64,000 nt of DNA from Shewanella sp. Isolate11 (GCF_022398315.1 NZ_JAKEVF010000004.1:186001-250000); one strand, 5' to 3'. Shown: positions 17,586 through 27,548, counted from the stretch's first letter. Translations and numbers: made by a program. The notes: generated from the letters alone by a model not told the origin.

Positions 17586-18131
17586 TTAATCGCTTTGCAC
17601 TTGAGTATGATCTTTATCTTGTGTTTGAGGTTGAGTTTTTGCCGCTGTTTTCGGCAGTTTCAATACACCTTTTTGTAGCATCAAGTTGTTAGGGTAGGTG
17701 ATGACGATTTTGTCTTGGCGTTTAATTAACACATGAAACAGGCTGATTTCAACGATAACACCGCTTACATCTTCATCTTTATCAATAACTTTAATGCGAT
17801 CGCCAATGCGATAAGGGAACACGAAGAAGATTAAGATCCCCGCGGTAATGTTACTCAAGATCGACCATTGAGCCACCAATGCCACACCTAATACAGCAAA
17901 TACCGAGGAGATAAACAAGGAAACTTGTTGATACTCGATCCCAAGAGAAACCACGGTTAAACAGGCCATCACGCCGAAAAACAGGTAGCTGATATACTGA
18001 GTGACCAGCTTAGCGCGGGTATCAGAAACCTGCTTATTGACAGCCAGTCTACTGATCCAGTGGCTGATCAGTCGCTGACCGAATATGAATAGCGCGATAT
18101 ACAGTGATGCAATAACAAATGTGTTGGTCAT
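17586..18131 (-). CDS. Small MscS-family mechanosensitive channel
   Basis: This inner-membrane protein has about 181 residues. It has an N-terminal membrane helix (TNTFVIASLYIALFIFG), two more hydrophobic segments, and an MscS-type pore helix/beta-domain (SNITAGILIFFVFPYRIGDRI, then a beta-rich segment with PNNLMLQKGVLKL). The start at 18131 was preferred over 18269, because the extra 46 residues look non-coding and would run into the divergent gene's promoter. It is short for the family, lacking the C-terminal cytoplasmic vestibule domain. Confidence 0.8.
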   Translation of the reverse strand: MTNTFVIASLYIALFIFGQRLISHWISRLAVNKQVSDTRAKLVTQYISYLFFGVMACLTVVSLGIEYQQVSLFISSVFAVLGVALVAQWSILSNITAGILIFFVFPYRIGDRIKVIDKDEDVSGVIVEISLFHVLIKRQDKIVITYPNNLMLQKGVLKLPKTAAKTQPQTQDKDHTQVQSD

Positions 18132-18284
18132 AAAACTATCGATTGTGGAAACATGAGAAGTTAAACAAATACTACAACATTGATATTTATGCAATGAATC
18201 ATAGGTTTGGTCGAATTTGTCTGGAGTAGATTTACTAAATGCCTGTGGTTCTGAGGTCAATTGCTTCATAATGGAGGCTGTTTA

Positions 18285-19073
18285 ATGGCGTGCTTAATCC
18301 TTTGCAGCGTGCCCCTTTCTGGAAAAAGCATGACAGATTTTCAAGCCATATATCGCAGTGAAGATGAGTTTGGTCCTTTAATGGTGCTTGAGGACAAACA
18401 GATGCGCATTCTTTCCTTTGGTGATAATGATGAGCAAAGCAAGCTGCTAAAGAGTGCACCGCATATACCTCAGCATACCTACCTTCAAGCTATGTTATTG
18501 GTGCTGCTATATAAAAAGCCTAAGCGAGTCATAATATTAGGCTTAGGAGGTGGAGGTTTAATTCATGCGCTGCGTCATTTCGATAGGGCAATCAAAATTA
18601 CCGCAGTAGAGCTGAGATCGGCGGTGATTGATATTGCTCAGCGCTATTTTCAACTCCCTAGCGGCAAGAAACTAACCCTGATCCATCAAGATGCTACTGA
18701 GTTTTTGGTGCAGCGAGAGCATAAACAAGTGGATGTGATTTTTGCCGATATATATGGCGCTGATGGGGTAGATGAAAATCAATTAACCGAAACTTTTATT
18801 GCTAATGCGGCAAGTTTGATTAAATCAGATGGATATCTGGTATTGAATTGTTGGAAAGAACACAGCAAAGACCAACAGCTTTTGTCTCTATTACAGATTC
18901 ATTTTGCCGAAGTGAGAGCCTGTTTAACCGGTGGTGGCAACTGGGTTATTCTTGCAGGTAAGGTGGCTCAAGATATCTCCAGTAGCGGCCTCAAAGCCCA
19001 AGCACAGCAGCTATCATTGCAGCTCGACTTCCCATTAAGCCGGAGTTTGACCCGTTTCGAATTGTGGCAATAA
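18285..19073 (+). CDS. Spermidine/spermine synthase-like protein
   Basis: This is a Rossmann-fold protein of the polyamine synthase type. It has the SAM-binding glycine loop RVIILGLGGGGLIHAL, the acidic residue after strand 2 (AVELR), DATEF and a DVIFADIYG motif matching the aminopropyltransferase D-x-x-D/E region. GGAGG seven bases before 18285 strongly supports that ATG. An internal ATG at 18330 (MTDFQAIYRS) gives a more family-like N-terminus and is possible. No membrane segments are seen in the core. A true polyamine role is unproven, since many such proteins have other substrates. Confidence 0.75.
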   Translation: MACLILCSVPLSGKSMTDFQAIYRSEDEFGPLMVLEDKQMRILSFGDNDEQSKLLKSAPHIPQHTYLQAMLLVLLYKKPKRVIILGLGGGGLIHALRHFDRAIKITAVELRSAVIDIAQRYFQLPSGKKLTLIHQDATEFLVQREHKQVDVIFADIYGADGVDENQLTETFIANAASLIKSDGYLVLNCWKEHSKDQQLLSLLQIHFAEVRACLTGGGNWVILAGKVAQDISSSGLKAQAQQLSLQLDFPLSRSLTRFELWQ

Positions 19074-19275
19074 CAGTGTGATGTTCCCTTTCGGCTAATC
19101 GGTTTTTCTGTCATATAAATAGTTCAATCATAAAAATCGATTAGTATGATAGTTTTTACCCGTTATCTTTAATTATTCTTCCTCGCTATTATTTCTCCAT
19201 CGACAACGCATTAGGGCTCGCTAACAAGCTAACCCTCGAAGTTTATTTAAGTTAATAACGTAAATGGAGCATCAA

Positions 19276-19845
19276 ATGACACAATCTATTATCAATACCC
19301 AAATCAAGCCTTTCTCTGCAACTGCTTATCACAATGGTGATTTCGTTTCAGTTAGCGAACAAGACTTGCTAGGTAAGTGGTCTGTAGTTTTCTTCTACCC
19401 AGCTGATTTCACTTTTGTTTGCCCAACTGAACTTGGTGACATGGCTGACCATTACGAGAAGTTACAGTCTATGGGTGTTGAAGTTTACTCTGTTTCTACT
19501 GACACTCACTTCACTCACAAAGCATGGCACGACAGCTCTGACACTATCGGCAAGATCAACTACCCAATGATCGGTGACCCAACTGGTGTTATCAGCCGTA
19601 ACTTCGGTGTGATGATTGAAGAAGAAGGTCTAGCCCTACGTGGTACTTTCGTTATCAACCCAGAAGGCGAAATCAAAGTGGCTGAAGTACATGACCTAGG
19701 TATTGGTCGTAGCGCTTCTGAGCTAGTTCGTAAGATTCAAGCAGCTCAGTATGTTGCAACTCACGATGGTGAAGTATGCCCAGCAGCATGGCAGCCAGGT
19801 GAAGAAACTCTAGCTCCATCTTTAGACCTAGTAGGTAAAATCTAA
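19276..19845 (+). CDS. ahpC: Alkyl hydroperoxide reductase, peroxiredoxin subunit
   Basis: This typical 2-Cys peroxiredoxin reduces H2O2 and organic peroxides. The start at 19276 gives 189 residues and has GGAG at 19266-19269, which also overlaps the alternative ATG at 19264. The peroxidatic cysteine is Cys49 in DFTFVCPTE, and the resolving cysteine is Cys168 in GEVCPAAW. Codon use looks like that of a highly expressed gene. It is recycled by AhpF, encoded next, with a terminator in between. Confidence 0.97.
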   Translation: MTQSIINTQIKPFSATAYHNGDFVSVSEQDLLGKWSVVFFYPADFTFVCPTELGDMADHYEKLQSMGVEVYSVSTDTHFTHKAWHDSSDTIGKINYPMIGDPTGVISRNFGVMIEEEGLALRGTFVINPEGEIKVAEVHDLGIGRSASELVRKIQAAQYVATHDGEVCPAAWQPGEETLAPSLDLVGKI

Positions 19846-19926
19846 ATCTACTGCGTCAACCCCATTGGATAAGGCCTCATCTCCCTTATCCTTTGGCCTA
19901 GTCCCTTACTAGGCATCATTTTCTCC

Positions 19927-19968
19927 ATGCCGACTTAGCCATCCCCCTGCAGGTTGAGTCGGCATTTT
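19927..19968 (+). terminator. Terminator between ahpC and ahpF
   Basis: The stem ATGCCGACTTAGCC / GGTTGAGTCGGCAT (nine perfect pairs plus wobbles) is followed by TTTTATT. It probably keeps ahpF expression below that of ahpC. Confidence 0.8.
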
Positions 19969-20025
19969 ATTCCAAAGCATTTAATAAATTTACTCATGAA
20001 TGAGTGACAGAATTTAGGAGTTTTC

Positions 20026-21591
20026 ATGTTAGATACGAATGTAAAAAATCAGCTGACTACTTATCTGCAAAACCTCAAGCGCCCAGTTGAACTTGTCGTA
20101 TCAGTAGATGACAGTCCTAAAGCACAAGAATTAAAGTCTCTGGCTAATGATATTGCCGGATTATCAAATTTAGTGTCATTGACCGAATCAGCGGGTGAGC
20201 GCACCCCGTCGATGACAGTAACCAGTAAAGACACTCACAGCCAGATCACGTTTGCAGGTCTGCCTATGGGACATGAATTTACCTCATTGGTACTGGCGTT
20301 GTTGCATTCTGGCGGCCACCCGATCAAACTTGATCAAGATGTGATTGCGCAGATCCGCGATCTACCTGGTCAGTACCATTTTGAAACCTATGTTTCACTC
20401 AGCTGCCAAACCTGTCCTGAAGTGGTACAGGCGTTAAACATGATGTCGGCAATTAACCCTAACATTACTAACGTGATGATTGATGGGGCGCTATTCCAAG
20501 AGGAAGTCGACCAACGCAATATCATGGCGGTACCTTCAGTTTACCTGAATGGCGAACCTTTCTCTGTAGGTGGCATCAGTGTCGTTGAGATCCTCAATAA
20601 GTTAGATGTTAATGCGGCTAGTCGTAAGGCTGAGCAACTTAATCAGAAAGAAGCTTTCGACGTATTGGTGGTTGGCGGTGGCCCCGCAGGCGCATCGGCT
20701 GCCATTTATGCGGCGCGTAAAGGCTTACGTACTGGTATTGTGGCCGATAAGTTTGGTGGCCAAGTGGCTGAAACTGTGGGTATCGAAAACTTTATTTCGG
20801 TTAAGGCGACTGAAGGCCCGAAATTAGTGGCTAACTTAGAAGCTCACGTACATGAGTATGATGTCGATATCATGGATAACCAACGTGCCTTGAGCCTGAA
20901 ATCTGGTGAGTTATTTGAATTAGAGCTTGAAAGCGGCGCACTACTACGTAGTAAAACCATTTTGCTCGCCACTGGTGCTCGCTGGCGTGAAATGAATGTG
21001 CCTGGCGAACAAGAATATCGCGGTAAAGGTGTAGCCTATTGCCCACACTGTGATGGTCCACTATTTAAAGGCAAGCGCGTTGCGGTCATTGGTGGTGGTA
21101 ACTCAGGTATCGAAGCGGCAATCGACTTAGCGAATATTGTTGAACATGTGACTGTATTAGAGTTTGATAGCAAGCTGCGCGCCGATGAAGTGCTGCAACG
21201 TAAAGCGGCTTCAATGGGTAATATTGATATTATTACTCAGGCTATGACAACAGAAGTGACTGGTGATGGTACACGTGTAAACGGCCTTAACTATACCGAT
21301 CGCACCACAGGTGAAAGCCACCATGTCGAACTTGCCGGTATCTTCGTGCAGATTGGTTTGGTACCGAATGCGGAGTGGTTAAAAGGGACCATCGAGCAGA
21401 CTAATCGTGGTGAGATCATTGTCGATGCTAAAGGCGAAACTTCATTACCAGGCGTATTTGCTGCCGGTGATGTTACTAACTCGGCTTACAAGCAGATCAT
21501 TATCGCTATGGGCAGTGGCGCAACGGCATCATTGGGTGCGTTCGATTATCTTATCCGTCACAGCGAAGAAAGCAGTGAAAAAGCAGCTTAA
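20026..21591 (+). CDS. ahpF: Alkyl hydroperoxide reductase subunit F
   Basis: This 521-residue FAD-containing NAD(P)H:peroxiredoxin oxidoreductase reduces AhpC. The N-terminal tandem thioredoxin-like domain carries Cys127-x-x-Cys130 (SCQTCPE). The C-terminal part is thioredoxin-reductase-like, with [10 protein letters not shown] for FAD, the redox pair Cys339-x-x-Cys342 (YCPHCDG), [10 protein letters not shown] for NADH and the GVFAAGDV motif. TTAGGAG precedes the start. It forms the classical pair with ahpC. Confidence 0.97.
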   Translation: MLDTNVKNQLTTYLQNLKRPVELVVSVDDSPKAQELKSLANDIAGLSNLVSLTESAGERTPSMTVTSKDTHSQITFAGLPMGHEFTSLVLALLHSGGHPIKLDQDVIAQIRDLPGQYHFETYVSLSCQTCPEVVQALNMMSAINPNITNVMIDGALFQEEVDQRNIMAVPSVYLNGEPFSVGGISVVEILNKLDVNAASRKAEQLNQKEAFDVLVVGGGPAGASAAIYAARKGLRTGIVADKFGGQVAETVGIENFISVKATEGPKLVANLEAHVHEYDVDIMDNQRALSLKSGELFELELESGALLRSKTILLATGARWREMNVPGEQEYRGKGVAYCPHCDGPLFKGKRVAVIGGGNSGIEAAIDLANIVEHVTVLEFDSKLRADEVLQRKAASMGNIDIITQAMTTEVTGDGTRVNGLNYTDRTTGESHHVELAGIFVQIGLVPNAEWLKGTIEQTNRGEIIVDAKGETSLPGVFAAGDVTNSAYKQIIIAMGSGATASLGAFDYLIRHSEESSEKAA

Positions 21592-21610
21592 TTAAAGCCT
21601 GTTTTATGAA

Positions 21611-21637
21611 CAAGCCCTCAATGTTGAGGGCTTGTTT
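21611..21637 (+). terminator. Terminator of ahpF
   Basis: An 11-bp perfect stem CAAGCCCTCAA / TTGAGGGCTTG with a two-base loop is followed by TTTGTCTTT. Confidence 0.85.
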
Positions 21638-21672
21638 GTCTTTATAAAATGCGATTTTATCTTTGTGCTTAT

Positions 21673-21870
21673 CTATGCTGTTGTAGCAATAATATGGCCG
21701 CTGTTGCCCACAGGTACGGGTTGCGCCGGTGCAGAAGTTGCCTCGATAAGCTGCATTATCATTTGACCTTCAGCTTGCTGTTGTGATTTGGCGATTTGAG
21801 CGACTTTCACTCCAACACTACCGTGATTTAAGTTAGGTTGCAGATCATGACTAGTGACTGAAATGCTCAT
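21673..21870 (-). CDS. YjfB-like putative motility protein
   Basis: This 65-residue protein has the YjfB-type pattern: a helical middle (VAQIAKSQQQAEGQMIMQLIEA) and a C-terminal GNSGHIIATTA segment matching the GNLG-like end of the family. AAGGAGT lies five bases before the ATG. The function is unknown; relatives are annotated as putative motility proteins. No flagellar genes are in the window. It stands alone between two terminators. Confidence 0.7.
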   Translation of the reverse strand: MSISVTSHDLQPNLNHGSVGVKVAQIAKSQQQAEGQMIMQLIEATSAPAQPVPVGNSGHIIATTA

Positions 21871-21925
21871 AGTGACTCCTTGATGGCTGGCAAAATCTTG
21901 ATGGCAGATTTATCGGCCTAAAAGC

Positions 21926-21967
21926 AAAAAACTTGAGAATGGATATTAAAGTCCATTCTCAAGTTTT
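21926..21967 (-). terminator. Terminator of the thioredoxin/DsbD-like gene
   Basis: A 13-bp perfect stem ACTTGAGAATGGA / TCCATTCTCAAGT is followed on the minus strand by TTTTTTGCTTTT. It lies 55 bases past the stop of the gene at 22023-23444. Confidence 0.88.
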
Positions 21968-22022
21968 AGCGGGCTATCATTATACTCAGCTTAAGCCCTA
22001 GTATTGGTATAAAATTGCTAGC

Positions 22023-23444
22023 TTAGGCCTTTCTAGCCAGTAGTTTACGCGTCAAAGTGATCATAAATGTCAGTCCGATAGAGGCGACAATTAAGCCTAT
22101 TGCTAAAGTAACATCTTGCAGGGCGTTAGGTTCAACAGCCAGAGTTCCCCCTAGACCTATCATCATGATGCCAGACATTAACTTGAGTGTTTGCCCCTCT
22201 TTCTCGGTCAGTTTACGTTTGCCAAGGGTCGCGCTAAAGGCAATAACGATGATCGCCAGTGGAATAACGTAAACCACGTTATAGAAGACTAAGTAAAGAT
22301 AACGCTCGATAGCCGGTAGGTCATGCATCGACAGCACACTGGTGTAGATCATCGGAAAGCCTGCAGTACAAAGCAGTTCGTAGGCATTGGCTAAAATGGC
22401 CAGCACAACGGTACCCATAATCATAGCGGCCATACTGCTGGCACTGGTGAGTTTCCCCATGCGCTTAATCAGTCCGGTGCGATTTTCAGCCGACATAGAT
22501 AGGGTGACATCGCCTTTGGTTCCAAAATAGTCTTTGATATTTATCACACCGGCGATCAGCGCCAGAATACCCGCTCCGAGAATAATCAGCCCGCCATCGC
22601 TGCCAGCACCTAATAACTGGAAGATATTCAACCAAGCGATCATAAACAAAAAGTAGATTAAGCCAGAAAAGAACACGAAGATGCCACCGACGATCAGCAT
22701 GCGTGTACGGCTCTTGGCATTGACCATAATCGACAGTAAGAACAACAGCACGAAGAAGGCGCAGGGGTTAAAGGCGTCGACGCCGGCAAGCACGACGGTC
22801 AGAACGGGTAGTGATAACTTCTCTGGTGCAACCACACCCACAATCGGCAGGTCTACTGGTTGAACGCTGCTGACTGGCGTAGCTTCAACTGGGGTTAAGT
22901 CCAGATCACAGGTGCCAGGTTCACTGCTTTGTTCACAAGTACCAAATAGAGGGGCTGCTTCAGTACTATTGGTGGTGACTGTGCTGTCCATCTCTGCTTG
23001 GCTGAGTTTACCGCCTAACGAGAGGTAGCAATTCTTTAAGTTTTGTAAGATAAATTGCCCGGTAACCGCTTCACTGCTGTAGCCCATGGTGGCTTTTTCA
23101 CAGGAGGCGATATAAGGGACTGAGCGTGGTGGTGTGCCCGTTTCTTCGGCGATTGCTTGCCATTTATCCATGGTGCCAGCGGCAGAAACCATGTGAGATT
23201 CAAGCTCAATCCAAGGGTATTTTTCGGGCAGAGCATCGATAAATGGATGCGCTTCGGCGCAGTGTGGGCAGGTTTTAGACCAGAAGAAATACAGTTTAAT
23301 TTTTAGCTGACCATCGGCATCGACATAGTGCCAAGTCTGCCCCGTTTGTGCATTGCTAGCGATAGCCTGAGTTTCGGAAGCTTGGCTCAATGAGGGAACG
23401 CAGATAAAGAGTATTAATAAGCAAAGATAAAGCGATCTTAACAT
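22023..23444 (-). CDS. Thioredoxin-domain/DsbD-like transmembrane protein
   Basis: This protein of about 474 residues is probably in the inner membrane, moving thiol electrons to the periplasm. The start at 23444 has GGAGGG upstream and gives a signal peptide (MLRSLYLCLLILFICV). A thioredoxin-like domain with TCPHC follows (FFWSKTCPHCAEAHPF). After a cysteine-rich linker comes a multi-pass domain with two membrane-embedded cysteines (DAFNPCAFF and LLCTAGFP), as in DsbD/CcdA-type carriers. Unlike DsbD, its thioredoxin domain is N-terminal. A 515-residue form from 23570 is less likely. The partner proteins are unknown. Confidence 0.8.
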   Translation of the reverse strand: MLRSLYLCLLILFICVPSLSQASETQAIASNAQTGQTWHYVDADGQLKIKLYFFWSKTCPHCAEAHPFIDALPEKYPWIELESHMVSAAGTMDKWQAIAEETGTPPRSVPYIASCEKATMGYSSEAVTGQFILQNLKNCYLSLGGKLSQAEMDSTVTTNSTEAAPLFGTCEQSSEPGTCDLDLTPVEATPVSSVQPVDLPIVGVVAPEKLSLPVLTVVLAGVDAFNPCAFFVLLFLLSIMVNAKSRTRMLIVGGIFVFFSGLIYFLFMIAWLNIFQLLGAGSDGGLIILGAGILALIAGVINIKDYFGTKGDVTLSMSAENRTGLIKRMGKLTSASSMAAMIMGTVVLAILANAYELLCTAGFPMIYTSVLSMHDLPAIERYLYLVFYNVVYVIPLAIIVIAFSATLGKRKLTEKEGQTLKLMSGIMMIGLGGTLAVEPNALQDVTLAIGLIVASIGLTFMITLTRKLLARKA

Positions 23445-23659
23445 ATTCCCTCCTCGGGAAGTTTTGCCTGTTTCATCACAATGTTTGGTGGCGGAGAACC
23501 ATGTAAGCAGTGTACTTCGAGGCAAAGGAGGGAGAATGAGCGTATGTCGCAGATTTGTAATCCTATCCACTAAATATGCTAAAAATGTTAACTAAAACAG
23601 TTTTTTTAAAGTCAGAGTAGGTTTAAGCCGTTGTTAATAATTGCTGTGTTGACTTAAGG

Positions 23660-24091
23660 TTATTCGAAGCTGCGAGCTTGAGTGCTGTTATCGGCAATAG
23701 CTGCATAATCTTGCTCTTGCTGGCACCAGTGCAGGCTAACGGTACGTGAATCTTCTTTGCCGGCGGTGAGTAGGCGTGTCACGATTGGTGATTGAACCTC
23801 AGATTTAGTCAGATAGGTTTTGACTCTTTCTATGCGGCGATTAGCTAACCAGAGATCATACTCTTGCATCTTAGCATCTTTGTCGCCCTTAAACAGTGGG
23901 AACTCGATTAACAGGTAACCCGAATCTGATTCGGTTTGTTGAATAAACTGCTGAAGTTGCTGGGCATATTGGCTGGCAAAATAGGAGCTATTGACTTCAA
24001 AAGGAATATCAACCGGAGTCACAGGTTGTGAGCATTGCGCGTAAGCCTGACCTACGAACAAACAAGAGATAGTCACTAATAGTCGCTTCAT
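23660..24091 (-). CDS. OmpA-like periplasmic protein
   Basis: This 143-residue protein has a signal peptide (MKRLLVTISCLFVGQAYAQ). Its OmpA_C-like domain includes the helix LANRRIERVKTYL, typical of peptidoglycan-associated domains. No beta-barrel or lipobox is present, so it may be soluble. The start at 24091 begins the signal peptide and has TTGGAG upstream. An in-frame TTG at 24106 was rejected. Peptidoglycan binding is an inference from the fold. Confidence 0.65.
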   Translation of the reverse strand: MKRLLVTISCLFVGQAYAQCSQPVTPVDIPFEVNSSYFASQYAQQLQQFIQQTESDSGYLLIEFPLFKGDKDAKMQEYDLWLANRRIERVKTYLTKSEVQSPIVTRLLTAGKEDSRTVSLHWCQQEQDYAAIADNSTQARSFE

Positions 24092-24156
24092 GGGAAACTG
24101 CTCCAATCTAACTTTAGAATATAACCCTAATTAATGCAGGCAAGTTAGGGGATTAC

Positions 24157-24186
24157 AAAGATAAAATCAAGTATGATTTTATCTTT
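24157..24186. repeat. Perfect 13-bp inverted repeat in the divergent intergenic region
   Basis: AAAGATAAAATCA and its reverse complement are separated by AGTA. It lies 66 bp upstream of the OmpA-like gene and 227 bp upstream of ohrR. No gene ends here, so it is not an ordinary terminator. The rest of 24092-24412 shows nothing distinct. Confidence 0.6.
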
Positions 24187-24412
24187 AACTTTATATACTT
24201 AGCTTGGCCAGAGGATGTGTTTGTTAGCGTCATAATTTAGACGCCAGATATCCCAATGGTTTTACTTGGTAATCGCAGGTTGCCGTTATCTAAATGACAA
24301 ATTATTGACTGTCAAAAGTTGAAAGCTTCCCTTTGATAAATTTTCACTTTCGGGCACATTGCAGTAAACTTTATAAAAGTTGTGTGCAATTTAATAATGG
24401 ACAAAGTCAATT

Positions 24413-24877
24413 ATGAGTCAATCCGTTTCCCGTGATCCACTGGCATTAGAAAATCAGGTTTGTTTCTCTCTTTATAGTGCGGCTAATGCCATGATGAGAG
24501 CTTATCGTCCCCTGCTTGAACGTCTCGATTTAACTTACTCTCAATATTTGGCGATGTTAGTGCTGTGGCAGCATCAGGGGATCAGCGTTAAAACCTTAGG
24601 TGACAAGCTTCATTTAGATTCGGGGACTCTGACGCCTTTGTTGAAGCGACTCGAGCTTAAAGGTTTAGTGTCTCGGGGGCGAAGCGAGTCCGATGAGCGA
24701 GTAAGAGTGTTGCACCTCACCGAAAAAGGTGCGGCGCTTCATCAACAGGCGCTAGCGATTCCTGAACAGATGCGCTGCAAATTAGGCGGCGAGCCTGAAG
24801 CGTTTATCGAGCTTAAGCGTCTTTGCGACAAAGCCTATGGCTATTTGACACAAACCGAAACCGATAAAGCGGATTAA
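24413..24877 (+). CDS. ohrR: MarR-family regulator, OhrR type
   Basis: This 154-residue winged-helix repressor follows the OhrR pattern: LENQVCFSLYSA with the redox-sensing Cys17, LTYSQYLAMLVLW, and LDSGTLTPLLKRLE as the recognition helix. OhrR proteins derepress the organic-hydroperoxide reductase gene ohr when that cysteine is oxidised. No ohr gene is in this window. It is followed 20 bases later by a GlpD-like oxidoreductase gene on the same strand, which may be co-regulated. The target genes are inferred only. Confidence 0.85.
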   Translation: MSQSVSRDPLALENQVCFSLYSAANAMMRAYRPLLERLDLTYSQYLAMLVLWQHQGISVKTLGDKLHLDSGTLTPLLKRLELKGLVSRGRSESDERVRVLHLTEKGAALHQQALAIPEQMRCKLGGEPEAFIELKRLCDKAYGYLTQTETDKAD

Positions 24878-24897
24878 GATACTGAGGGAGTAGCAGT

Positions 24898-26082
24898 ATG
24901 GATGCTGTGGATATCGCCATTATTGGCGCTGGAATAACCGGAGTAGGTATTGCCCAGCGAGCGCAAGCAGCGGGCTATCGGGTGCTATTACTGGAGCAAG
25001 GCGGTATTGGCGAACAAACCTCAGCTAACTCCAGTAAGTTGATCCATGGTGGGTTGCGCTATTTAGAAAATGGCCAGCTGAGCTTAGTTAGACAATCTTT
25101 GGCTCAACGTAAGGCGTTATTAACCTTGGCGCCAAAACTGGTTAAGCCGGTTCCATTCTATATCCCCATTTATCAAGGTAGTCAGCGGGGGCCATTAGCG
25201 ATTCGGGCGGGATTAAGTCTGTATGCCATGTTGAGTGAGTTTGATACCTTGGGGCACTTCAATGCGGTTGATGCTAAAGAGTGGCCGTCGCTAGGATTAA
25301 AACTCAATGGTCTTAGAGCGGTATTTCGTTATTGGGATGCGCAAACTGACGATCATCAGCTCACGGTTGCGGTGGCTAAAAGTGCGCAAGCGTTAGGGGC
25401 GCAGATCAAGACTCAAGTACAAGTTGAGCAAATTAGCCATGACCATTCCGGTTGTGTGTTGAGTTTCCGTCAATCCGATAAAACCATCTCAGCTGAGCCA
25501 CAACAGATTTTTGCAAAATGTGTTATCAATTCCACCGGCCCTTGGGTCAATCAAACGCTGGACTTAGTCTCACCTGCCATTGAAAAAGTGGATATTGAAC
25601 TCGTGCAGGGCAGTCATCTGCTTTTAAATATTCCTCCGCCTGCGGGGATTTTATATTTAGAGTCTATCTTCGATAAGCGAGTGGTATTTGTGATCCCTTG
25701 GCAGGGGAAAACCTTGATTGGCACCACGGAAACCGCCATCGATAGCCCTGATAAAGCTGGGATAACCCAAGCTGAAATCCATTATCTACTGGGTATATAC
25801 GCTCATTATTTTCCTCAGCATGGCGATGAGAATCATCTGCGAGATAATATCGTCAGGCATTACTGCGGCATTCGAGTGTTACCTAAACAGCAAGGGGATG
25901 CTTTCGATCTTCCCAGAGAAACTTTAATGCGTAGCTCTAAGTCTCACCCGCATATTTTAACTATTTATGGCGGTAAGCTAACCACTTTTAGGCACACAGC
26001 TAAAGAGGCGTTGCAATGGGCTAGTGACCGATTGGGTGTTAGGCCGATTAAGGCCGATGTGGATAAGCTATCTTTAGATTAG
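24898..26082 (+). CDS. GlpD-like FAD-dependent oxidoreductase
   Basis: This 394-residue flavoprotein of the DAO/glycerol-3-phosphate dehydrogenase family begins with the FAD motif IIGAGITGVG (about 8-17). It contains the GlpD signature SANSSKLIHGGLRYLE, the VQGSHL segment and GTTETAID, and ends after GGKLTTFR. It is shorter than GlpD (about 500) because the C-terminal DAO_C domain is missing. GAGGGAG precedes the ATG. It shares an apparent transcript with ohrR and is followed by a terminator. The substrate is not certain. Confidence 0.8.
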   Translation: MDAVDIAIIGAGITGVGIAQRAQAAGYRVLLLEQGGIGEQTSANSSKLIHGGLRYLENGQLSLVRQSLAQRKALLTLAPKLVKPVPFYIPIYQGSQRGPLAIRAGLSLYAMLSEFDTLGHFNAVDAKEWPSLGLKLNGLRAVFRYWDAQTDDHQLTVAVAKSAQALGAQIKTQVQVEQISHDHSGCVLSFRQSDKTISAEPQQIFAKCVINSTGPWVNQTLDLVSPAIEKVDIELVQGSHLLLNIPPPAGILYLESIFDKRVVFVIPWQGKTLIGTTETAIDSPDKAGITQAEIHYLLGIYAHYFPQHGDENHLRDNIVRHYCGIRVLPKQQGDAFDLPRETLMRSSKSHPHILTIYGGKLTTFRHTAKEALQWASDRLGVRPIKADVDKLSLD

Positions 26083-26164
26083 CTTCGGCTTAGGCGTTAG
26101 CCCTGTCAGAGGGAAGAGCCACTTGAGCACCTTTAGACTAGCGTTGGAGGTGATTTTTAATCAT

Positions 26165-26192
26165 AAAAGCGCTACAGTGTGGCGCCTTTTTA
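26165..26192 (+). terminator. Terminator of the ohrR/GlpD-like unit
   Basis: A stem GCGCTAC / GTGGCGC with a three-base loop (one G-U pair) is followed by CTTTTTATC. It ends shortly before the rlmC start. Confidence 0.65.
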
Positions 26193-26215
26193 TCTAGAGC
26201 GTGAGTTGATTTGTT

Positions 26216-27352
26216 GTGAAATGTGCCTATTTCGATGCCAAACAGTGCTTATCTTGCCGTCACATTCAGACGCCGCTGGAACAGCAGCTTGCGCAAAAAT
26301 CACAAGTGCTTAAAGAGTTGCTTCAAGGCTTAAACGTCGAGCAATGGCTAGCGCCAGTATTTGGGCCTGAAAACGGTTTCCGCAATAAAGCAAAAATGGT
26401 GGTATTAGGCGCGGCGCATCAGCCTATTTTAGGTTTGGTTAGTCCGGCAGGCGAGGCTGTGAGTCTATGTGATTGTGCCTTGTATCCAGAGGATATGCAG
26501 CGGCTACTGTATCGCTTAGAAAAGTTTGTTCAACAGGCGGGAATACCGCCTTATCGTGTCGATAAAGCCAAAGGCGAGCTTAAGTTTATTCTATTGACCC
26601 GCAGTCAGGTGCGTGGCGAATATATGCTGCGTTTCGTGTTGCGCTCAACCAATGCCATTGAGCGTATTGAGCGTGAACTGCCGCAGTTACTGCAACAATT
26701 TCCGCAGATAAAAGTGGTGTCGGTTAACCTACAACCTGTGCATATGGCTATTTTAGAAGGTGAACAGGAGATTTTTCTGACTCAGGCGACGCGACTCGAG
26801 GAACGTTTTAACGATGTGCCTCTGTATATTCGACCTAAGAGCTTTTTCCAAACCCACCCCGAAGTGGCCGAAAAACTCTATCAGACAGCTAGAGAGTGGA
26901 CGACGCAGTTAGCACCTAAGGCGATTTGGGATCTGTTTTGTGGTGTTGGTGGCTTTGGTCTGCACTGCGCGTCCAAGGATATCGCCTTAACCGGTATTGA
27001 AATTGAGGCCGAGGCGATAGCTTGTGCCAAGATGTCGGCCGAGGCCATGGGGCTGGATAGAGTGGAGTTTACTGCACTGGATTCTACCGAGTTTGCCAGC
27101 GGCCGTGATGCCAACAATAAGCCTGATGTGATCATCGTTAACCCACCTCGCAGGGGCATAGGTGAGTCACTTTGTACTTCTCTTAGCGAGTTTGCTCCCA
27201 AGGCAATCTTATATTCCAGCTGTAATCCTAAGACCTTAGCTAAAGATTTGCGCTGCATTTCAGGTTATCAGGTCAGCAAGGTGCAACTGTTTGATATGTT
27301 TCCGCACACAGATCATTTTGAGGTGTTAGTGCTCCTAGAAAAAGCACTTTAG
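26216..27352 (+). CDS. rlmC: 23S rRNA m5U747 methyltransferase
   Basis: It methylates U747 of 23S rRNA using SAM and carries an iron-sulfur cluster. The cluster cysteines Cys3, Cys11 and Cys14 ([12 protein letters not shown]), with a fourth in SLCDCALY, are present. The Rossmann motif is [12 protein letters not shown], the catalytic loop is NPPRRG, and the nucleophile is Cys336 in SSCNPKTLA. The start is GTG at 26216. It has no TRAM domain and 378 residues, both characteristic of RlmC rather than RlmD. Confidence 0.93.
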   Translation: MKCAYFDAKQCLSCRHIQTPLEQQLAQKSQVLKELLQGLNVEQWLAPVFGPENGFRNKAKMVVLGAAHQPILGLVSPAGEAVSLCDCALYPEDMQRLLYRLEKFVQQAGIPPYRVDKAKGELKFILLTRSQVRGEYMLRFVLRSTNAIERIERELPQLLQQFPQIKVVSVNLQPVHMAILEGEQEIFLTQATRLEERFNDVPLYIRPKSFFQTHPEVAEKLYQTAREWTTQLAPKAIWDLFCGVGGFGLHCASKDIALTGIEIEAEAIACAKMSAEAMGLDRVEFTALDSTEFASGRDANNKPDVIIVNPPRRGIGESLCTSLSEFAPKAILYSSCNPKTLAKDLRCISGYQVSKVQLFDMFPHTDHFEVLVLLEKAL

Positions 27353-27548
27353 TCAGCCTGTCACTAAATCGTCACTTAACTGCCATAATCTATAATACCC
27401 ATTAAGATCATTATCCTTGGTGAAAATCACTCATAACATGGTGAGTATTTTTCAATGGGAGTGACGACTCGTTATCATTGATGTGTTTTTATGGTGTTTT
27501 TGATTTTTAGTGGCTAGCTTCAGATAACATTAGCTTTGTTTTGAGGAC

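Noticed and set aside
19111-19180. OxyR-like ATAG-N7-CTAT boxes upstream of ahpC
   Set aside because: Only one or two of the four half-sites fit, so an OxyR site is plausible from biology but not shown by the sequence.
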